Part shown: piece after piece, positions 57,303-64,000 of the stretch
Layout of the letters: each line of letters begins with the position of its first letter
How positions within the stretch are numbered: position 1 is the first letter of the stretch
Source of the DNA: Sciurus carolinensis
Lineage: Eukaryota; Chordata; Mammalia; Rodentia; Sciuridae
Assembly (NCBI RefSeq): GCF_902686445.1
Contig: NC_062219.1
Coordinates: forward strand, 45,411,056 to 45,475,055
Length of the DNA: 64,000 bases
Reading direction: 5' to 3'
The notes under the pieces: model-generated
Told to the model about the DNA's origin: nothing
What the model saw: the letters and a program-made list of their open reading frames with translations, nothing else
Database searches by the model: none
Made by a program: the position numbers and the translations under genes

Positions 57303-57985
57303 TGTTGCAACAAAAGAAAATTTAAAGTCAGACACCAATAGTCATCAAGAGAACTTTATTATAAGTGAAAGTAAATGCAAAATGAGGCTTATGCAGAGAG
57401 CACTCTCAAGACAGAAAGTAGGCCATCTCTGAGCAGAGAATGACAAAGAAGACAATGCTGTCCCCATATTTATTACTGTTTGATGTTTACCAGGATCACT
57501 GGGGACCACCTTCTGTACTCTTTGCCAATCAGGTGTTCAACTCCTCCCTCACGTAGGGCAATGGAGTTTTTGATCTTAGTTGGTCCTCTCCGGAACTGTC
57601 ATGGTGGCCATCCTATTTATGGGGGGCTTCATCTACGAGTCAATCCCATGTTAATGTGGGTGGGCACCAAAAGCTGGTGAGAAGTTACCTTAGTGCACCT
57701 GTGCTACTAAGGAATCTTCCTTCTGAGACAAATGGAGACACTGATAGCTATAATTCCTAACTTAACATCAACCTCAGAGGACCCTGTCAAGAGTTAGTCC
57801 CATTAATCCTTTTCTCTTGACGTGTTTCCCCATTAGTTCCTTTGCTTCCATTTATTTTCTACCAATTAACTACCACTCTTTGCTTTCTCATCTACTTTGG
57901 AAGTAGTTTAAAGAAGGACCCTAAAGTAATTTAAAGAACACTTTGTGACCTTACCATGCATTTCACTGCTCATTGCTAGCTACTA
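57303..57985 (-). mobile_element. ERV-type solo LTR-like element, antisense, nested
   Basis: On the minus strand its end reads a poly(A) signal AATAAAG (complement at about 57356-57362), then a U5-like tail ending TTGCAACA (57303-57310 reversed). It lies between two parts of the MaLR. The other end is not sharp. No gag, pol or env sequence is visible. Confidence 0.5.
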
Positions 57986-58130
57986 CCTAACATTTCCTTC
58001 TTTCTGCCATGAGTTGAAGCAGTATAAAGCCCTCACTTAATTCTTGGACTTCCTGTCTTGGACTTCCTACCCTCCAGAGCCAAAATGCATCACTATTCTT
58101 TATAAGTCCCAGATATTCTATTACAGCAAC

Positions 58131-58603
58131 TGTGAGCTTTAAGAAATGCTGAATTTCTAAGAAAGGTCCCAGGTGGCTAATAGGGCCTAACTTCAGAATT
58201 GAGTCTGGCAGTCCTTTACTGGCTGGGAACCCCAAGGAATACTCTGTTGCTAGAGGAAACACAAACCCCACCTTGGAGTCCTTGAATGCTCCTTTAAACC
58301 GCCAATGAGAACTGTCTTTGAAAAGTCTCACTTTGCCACCTGGGCCTGAGCAATGACCTATGACCTAGTCATATGTAAATAATGAACCAATCATGAACGG
58401 AGGTGACTGCATCCCTCATGTGCATAAGCAGACCTGAGTGAGAACCTGGGCAGGAAATTTCTCTACATTAACCTCTTTGTTCCTTCAAAGTCCTCTTTCA
58501 TTTTGTACCGAAGGTTGTGACTCCTTTTTAAATGACCTTTTCCTTTTTAAAATAAAGTCTCATCTTTTCTCTTGAAAATTTTCAGTGAATTTTGGTTGAC
58601 ACA
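58131..58603 (+). mobile_element. ERV-type solo LTR, sense, nested in MaLR
   Basis: 473 nt from TGTGAGCTTTAAG to TTTTGGTTGACACA, with TGT..ACA ends. It contains GAACCAATCATGAACGG (CCAAT box, about 58383), an AATAAAG poly(A) signal (about 58551-58557) and a U5-like end. MaLR text stops exactly at 58130 and resumes at 58604, which fixes both borders. No clean 4-6 bp duplication is visible. Confidence 0.7.
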
Positions 58604-58625
58604 AAAGAAAATGGGACTAAGATAC

Positions 58626-59099
58626 TACCAAAGCGATGTCGACCTACAATTTGAAATACCTACACAATAACCTCTTCAATAAAATTCAGTCTCATAATTG
58701 GTACTTTTAAAAAGCATTTATAGAAAAATATTACTAACAAAGGTATTAACTAGGATAATGATCTATCTTTAATTTGAATTCACAAAGTCTCTTCTTTTCT
58801 GCTTTATTTGTAAGTATTAGTCACTTACTCTAACTGGCTCCCTTCCAGGACCTGCTTATTCTAAAAGCACATGGATTTGGTTGTGAAGGAAATACACATT
58901 CTTAAAGGCCTTCCAAGCTCCTCTCCCCCAAGGCATTTTGCTAATGTGTACCAGAACATTCTTGAAAGGAAAAAAAGTAAAGAGAAAGAAATTCTTTGTA
59001 AAGAGAAGAGTCTGCCTCTGGGCACTTCTAGCACAACTGCCTCATGTTAATCGGCAACCTAGTTAAGAGAACAGGAAATAACATTTACTGTGCACTGTG
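58626..59099. other. Intergenic sequence, no gene seen
   Basis: No repeat or gene recognised. Confidence 0.4.
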
Positions 59100-59540
59100 C
59101 TTTCTATAGTAACAGCCAGCATTCATCTGAACATTTACCATGTGCCAAGCACTATGCTAAGTTCTTTCTATACAAAATCTCATTTGTTCATCACAACTAC
59201 CCAATAAAGTAAGAATCATTTATAGAAATATCATTTATATCAAGGAAACCTAAGCTTAAAGACATGAAGCAGCTTGCCCAGAGTCACACAACAAATAAGT
59301 GGTTGAACTGGAATTTGAATCCAAGAAGTCTGTCCCCAGGGCCCTCACTGGATTTAACCACACTAATTTAATTCATATAAACCCTCTATAGAATACACAT
59401 TTTTACCTGTATTTTACAGATGAGAAAACTAGTCTGGAATAGTTAATTGGCCCAAAGATGTAGCTATAAAGTGATGAAGCTGAGGATTGGCCTGGTGTTA
59501 CTATACCCTCAAGCTCTTGTTCTTTCCATTAAACACATAG
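59100..59540 (-). repeat. Two MIR-type fragments, antisense
   Basis: 59100-59350 carries ACCATGTGCCAAGCACTATGCTAAG, CTCATTTGTTCATCACAACTACCC and CAGCTTGCCCAGAGTCACACAAC..AATTTGAATCCAAGAAGTCTG. 59370-59540 repeats the pattern (ACCTGTATTTTACAGATGAGAAAACTAG). They look like two adjacent antisense MIR copies. Confidence 0.75.
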
Positions 59541-60010
59541 TCTATTAGCTGCTCTCAGTCCTCAAGGCCACTTTAAACAGAAGGGAAATTGAATTGATGC
59601 ACAGCAAGAGCAGTTTAATGGCAGTTTATCATTCCCACCAACCCTTTCCTTCTAGAAAGGCTCCAGGGCCTGATAGATCTCTGCACATGTTCTTTGCCCC
59701 TCCTGCAAGTCTCTTGAATGGCACATGACACAAATTAGGTAATCAAGGTTTGTTTGCCAAAAAGGATGAAAATATCCAGTACATATTTTTAGGTCTGCTT
59801 ACATGCTTTCTGACACCTATAGAAAACCAACAGGTGTGCAGGGTTCAGATGAAAGAACAGAAAACATGTGATAAAAAATTTACCAAAGTTTTGTGGAATA
59901 CTTAAAGGCTTCAACTCTTAAGAATTTATCCATTTTTCTCTCAGTAAAAGCAGTTCCAATGATTTGAACTCTATAATTTAGGAAGAACCCTCCCCCACCC
60001 TTTTTAAAAA
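59541..60010. other. Intergenic sequence, no gene seen
   Basis: No repeat or gene recognised. Confidence 0.4.
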
Positions 60011-60132
60011 AATTTTTTTAGTTGTTGCTGGACATTTATTTTTATTTATTTATATGCAGTGCTGAAAATGGAACCCAGTGCCTCACACATGCTAGGTGAG
60101 TGCTCTACCACTAAGCCACAACCCCAGCCCCT
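60011..60132 (-). repeat. ID-type SINE, antisense
   Basis: TTTTTTAGTTGTTGCTGGACATTTATTTTTATTTATTTATATGCAGTGCTG..CACATGCTAGGTGAGTGCTCTACCACTAAGCCACAACCCCAGCCCC. Well preserved reverse ID including the TAGTTGT extension. Confidence 0.93.
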
Positions 60133-60961
60133 CCCCACTTTTAACATTCTTCCAAGTTCTTGCAAATTTAAAGTTATGATTAAATCTTATCTTCAAAGCA
60201 GAATGTGATGCCAAGATTTAGCCTGGGAGGAAATATAAAAAATATTTAAAATATTTCATTTTTATCTTAGATTATACATATATATTATTTTAGATTATAT
60301 ATGTATTTCATTTTTATCTTAGATTGAATACTTGTGTGACTATTAGGAGAAAAGAATAGAGATAATAATTTGAAAATGATTACTATTGGTCAGGGAACAG
60401 GCCAACAAATAACTAAGGAAAACCTGTGTACTCTAAGTTTTGAAAATACTCTGGGGTAATACCTTTTAATATGAGTAACTAGTCCGGTAATGCAAATAAT
60501 CAATGCTTATTTGTTTTATATGTAGATTTGGGGGTTCCCTTAAACAGAGTATGATTAAAATAACTGCTGCTGAGAACACTTTAAGGCACACTTAGAGGAG
60601 AACCTGCACAGCCCAAGTAGCTTTGTTTCAGCCTGAGATTTAAAGGCCAAGAAGAGGAAGCTGAGCAGGTCTGTTGACTGCCCATTCTAGATTGGAAAAG
60701 ATAGTCACAAGAACAGGTTCCTGCAGAGCCGGGAGCTCAACTTCCTTTCCTTTCTTTCTGTTTACCAAGGGCACGAAAAAACTGACAACCATGCGGAAAG
60801 CTCAGAACTCAGAAGGGCATCAAGAGCTTTCCTTTGAAGGAGTAAGAGGACAGTGACCATGCTCTTATCAGAAGCTGCTGTAAGGAAATGCCTTCTGCTG
60901 TCACATGTCACCTAAGCCAGCAGTTTCCAGTTGCCTTCCTCTGAAAGATTCCAGTGTTCTT
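60133..60961. other. Intergenic sequence, no gene seen
   Basis: 60267-60330 contains a short tandem duplication (ATTTCATTTTTATCTTAGATT at 60255 and 60305, separated by TA-rich sequence). No gene recognised. Confidence 0.45.
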
Positions 60962-61490
60962 GTTGCTGAAAGTTCAATTCTTGTCCCTGATGCCAATCCA
61001 ATAATGAGGTCAACGTTTTGAGAAAAAGGAAAAAGAAGGCTTATTGCTTTGCTAGTAAAGGAGAAACACAGGGATCTCCTGTCCCAGAGGCTGTGATTTT
61101 GCCCATCAGCAAGAACAGGAAACTTTTAAAGAGGTGACTCAAAGGCTACATTCCACGTGTTCTCTGTTGGAGTTGTAATTCACTTATTAATTTGGGAGAC
61201 AGTCATTTCTGAGATCTTCTGGTACCATCTCCAAAGTCTGGATTACTTCATTCCTATAGTGGATGTACACTCAGGGACAGATAAATCTGCCTCAAATGGG
61301 GAAGAGAGGTAATACTGTTTCCCCTGAGATTAGGTGGGGGAGAGATTAGAAAGGAGCAGGGAGAGGAAGAGAAAGAAACATGTCCATTTAAAAAATAAGT
61401 TGCAGTGGCAGAGCAGTAAGTGTTATATCCAAAGCATAAAGTGAACCACTGTTATATTCTCACTGAGAGACCGGTAGTTCCCTGTGGGGT
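60962..61490 (-). mobile_element. ERV1-type solo LTR-like element, antisense
   Basis: Starts TGTTGCTGAAAGTTCAATTCTTGTCCCTGATGCC, the reverse of a class-I LTR end (GGGACAAGAATTGAACTTTC..ACA). An AATAAGC-type poly(A) signal in reverse follows (about 61039). The far end is not sharp. No retroviral genes accompany it. Confidence 0.6.
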
Positions 61491-61609
61491 AAAAGGGAAC
61501 AAAAGACCACTAGATTTGGGTCCAAAAAGTGCTTCAGTCATCAAGATGGTTCTTGCTTCTTGTAGCAACACTTTGGTTTCCTATTGATTTTTTCTTTACT
61601 GTTCCCTTC

Positions 61610-61611
<2 letters not shown>

Positions 61612-61639
<28 letters not shown>
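61612..61639. repeat. Poly(T) tract
   Basis: About 26 T in a row. It would be the A tail of a minus-strand retroposon whose body would lie to the right, but I could not identify such a body. The Lys-run open frame on the minus strand (61534-61743) is a by-product. Confidence 0.9.
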
Positions 61640-61643
<4 letters not shown>

Positions 61644-63409
61644 ACCTAGAGTTCCTGCTTTTGAAACTGCAGGAACACACTTGATGCTTTCTCCAGCCAC
61701 ATTCTTTCTCCTTGGCTTTCTTCCCCTTTGTGCCAATCACCATTTTATTCTACAGTGCAGATGGAACCTCGAAGCATCTTCCCAGAAGCTCTTTCCCCAT
61801 GGGGCGAGGGAACACCTCTCCCCCAGTGAGAATGGTCAGTGGTTGGATTCAGGGTCAGGAAGTCAGATTGCTGGAACAGAGAAAGGGGGAACACCAAGTG
61901 CAAAGTTGGAAATAACAGGAAAAGTTCAAACTCACTGGAGCCCACACAGGTGACAGGACAAATTAATGCTCCAAACTATGCAGCTAGAAACAAGAGGGAG
62001 GCTTGTGCTAGCAGTTATGTGCAGGAGGGGGCTGGATGGAGCTATAGAGAAATACTGAACTCCAGCTGGTTGGGCCAGAAGGACTTTTGGGCTAGATGCC
62101 AAAACTCTGGATCTACCACTGATTCTCACAGTGACTGGCGCCCTGCTGGGCTAGACCCGGCTGTTAATTCTGAGCCTTTCCACCAGCACCTGCCTTTTTC
62201 TGTATATTATGGTATATGTGAATTATCATCTTAGCCCACAATTGACCACCATTTGGCCTTCTTTATCTTCCTTGATGATCTCTCTTCATCCTCACTTCCT
62301 CTTTTTCTCTGGAGATTCTCCCTCCTTAGGGTGTCCCTAACCTCAACTCACTAAGTTTTGATGCCTTTGAAAACAGCACCTCTAACCCTGTCAAGCACCT
62401 ACACTCTCATTTTCTGGCTTGAACAGTCTCCTGGACTATTCTTATGAGTATTCCACTGTCACTTTATCAGGCCCATCAATGCCAGTTACTCACACAACAC
62501 AGATTTATAGCAAGTGTGCCACCGTCACACAGATGAATGGAACCCCCTTCCTTTCCCATTCTCTTACTTCAAGGGATGTGGTCTTTCTAATCCAAGCTCT
62601 GAAGGCTTGAGGTCCTTAAAAGGACTGTATTCCTCACATTATAGTCATTACAGTAGAATTAGCACTTCTCTAAGGGAATTATTGGGCACTTGGAATCACT
62701 TAACCTGGAGAAGGAAGAGCAAAGCCATGAGTGTGAGTCCTCTGGGCATGGTCAAGGTCATCTACCCAGCAGCCCCAACTCACTGACTGAATAGGAGCAT
62801 TTTATTTCTTTGGCCTGCTTCTTGAACTCACAGTTGGGGGCATTCTAAGTAAGATTCACCAGATCTCATTTGTATGAAAATCCCCCGGCCTCTTTCCTAT
62901 TTATCTAACAGAACTTTGACATATTAATCTAGGACCAAATATTCCAAAGTAGAATCATACCATGGTTGCATAATATTTTACTATTTTTACCAATTCTCTC
63001 TTTTAAAACATGTTTCAACACATTTTGTAGCACATCAGGAGAGTAGATGCTTTCTGGCATATTCCATCACATTACAAGCACACACACCTGCTTCAAGACA
63101 TCTTCCAGCCATTCAGGCAGGGTGCAATCTTTACTCAATTCCATAATAGCACTGAGTCCTGGCAGACAGGTCTATTCCTTCACAAGCCACAAACCTCCCC
63201 ACTAGTTTCCAGTCTCATTGGTATGATCATTTTTTTCTAGCACCTCACCTGACAGCCAGGCCCTTTAGTCAGTTCCAGTAATATTTACTTAGTACATGCT
63301 ATGTATTATGCTAAATATTGAGGGAATATGGGAAAGGGCAAAATAGAACCCCAGAGCAGAGATGCTTAATGACACAAACATCCAAGTATATAAGGTGTGG
63401 TGAGCAGAA
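61640..63409. other. Intergenic sequence, no gene seen
   Basis: Open frames at 61681-61953, 61839-62234 and 62419-62786 lack recognisable motifs and splice context. No repeat was recognised with confidence. Confidence 0.4.
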
Positions 63410-63815
63410 CAGTGATTCCTGAAAGATATCTACATCCTCATCCCAAGAACCTAGGACCGTTACTTTGTTGAGCAAAAGAGACTTTACAAATGTAAATTAG
63501 AGAACTTCTGATGGCAAAATTATCCTGAATATTCTGGGTGGGCCTAATATAATCACAGGGGCCTTATAAAAGGGAGGTAGAAGGATCTGAGTCAGAGAGG
63601 AGATGTGATAACAGAAACACAAGTCAAACTGATAAGAGGACATAAACCAAAGAATGCAGACAAACTCTAGAAGCTAAAAAAGACAAGGAAACCAATTTTT
63701 CCCCAACAAGAACATCAACAAGATGATCCCCTGACCTCCAGGACTTTAGGATAATTATATTCATGTTGTCTTAAACCACTGAATTTGTAACAGCAGCACT
63801 AGTAAACTAATACAT
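63410..63815 (+). repeat. MaLR-like or related LTR, sense
   Basis: GATATCTACATCCTCATCCCAAGAACCTAGG, AAAGAGACTTTACAAATG, ATTATCCTGAATATTCTGGGTGGGCC, CTAGAAGCTAAAAAAGACAAGG, TCCCCTGACCTCCAGGAC and TTAAACCACTGAATTTGTAACAGCAGCACTAGTAAACTAATACAT form the ordinary layout of this old LTR class. The subfamily is uncertain. Confidence 0.7.
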
Positions 63816-64000
63816 AGAATAAGACAGAAAGGAACATTTGCTACAACAGAGGTCAACTAATAAAATTTGCATTCTGAAAAAGGATATGGAAATACAGAAA
63901 AGGTGTGATCCATCTGCCTGTGATATAGGTAACTTCCAGGTATAAGTAACTTTCCCAGACTTCTGTGCTCCAAAACAGTTATTAACCAGTCTCCTAGAAT
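63816..64000. other. Window end, nothing recognised
   Basis: Short AT-rich stretch after the LTR. No feature recognised. Confidence 0.4.

Larger units (their letters stand above)
57055..58625 (+). repeat. MaLR-like LTR in three pieces, sense
   Basis: 5' part 57055-57240 (GGTTTGAGTGTGTCACCCCAAAGTTCAC..TTGGGAGGTTGAGCC..GTTTGGGTCATGG). Middle/3' part about 57990-58130 (CTTTCTGCCATGAGTTGAAGC..AGCCCTCACTTAATTCTTGGACTTCC..TATTCTATTACAGCAAC). Last bases 58604-58625 (AAAAGAAAATGGGACTAAGATA). The three pieces are colinear with one MaLR consensus. The gaps are filled by two other LTR-like insertions. Confidence 0.65.

Noticed and set aside
1..64000. CRISPR array, bacterial operons, origin or phage features
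   Set aside because: The window is mammalian nuclear DNA; the spaced repeats are SINEs, LTRs and microsatellites.

Overview
This window looks like nuclear DNA from a mammal, most probably a squirrel-family rodent (Sciuridae: ground squirrel, marmot or similar). Two observations support this. First, split exons that recognisably encode the C-terminal half of MCM9 lie on the + strand. Second, the young interspersed repeats are rodent ID-type tRNA-derived SINEs, dimeric B1-ID SINEs (MEN/B4-like) and a LINE-1 3' end of the kind I associate with squirrels. The species assignment is inference from repeat types, not from a database match.

Layout. Positions 1-16161 are read as MCM9 intron. This stretch is dominated by an old L1 on the + strand (about 2450-6170) that younger L1 and SINE copies have interrupted. 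Positions 16162-23519 hold five MCM9 coding exons: 16162-16364, 17160-17363, 18457-18539, 19013-19158 and 22043-23519. Their phases fit each other and each junction has AG/GT borders. Together they encode about 703 residues: the end of the AAA+ helicase core, the lid and winged-helix region, and the long disordered C-terminal tail. A 3' UTR follows, with a plausible poly(A) signal at 24691.

Positions 24.7-64 kb are downstream, apparently intergenic sequence with no recognisable functional gene. They contain an L2 reverse-transcriptase fossil (30.5-31.7 kb), two antisense L1 3' regions (35.6-37.5 and 54.2-55.5 kb), several MaLR-type LTRs, at least five other solo-LTR-like blocks, a hAT-Charlie-type DNA transposon, and many MIR and ID copies. 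Two open, coding-looking stretches that I cannot identify lie at 27551-27723 and 38651-39046.

MCM9 partners MCM8 in a helicase for homologous recombination, interstrand-crosslink repair and mismatch repair. Nothing else in the window works with it. I see no new multi-gene system. The most interesting sequence-level observations are: a perfect 147-bp direct repeat 856 bp apart, one copy inside a retroviral-type LTR (44.0-45.0 kb); a MaLR LTR disrupted by two other LTRs (57.06-58.63 kb); paired short motifs in the MCM9 tail; a fold-back palindrome inside an old L1 (12.1 kb); and the exon-like open frame at 27.5 kb.
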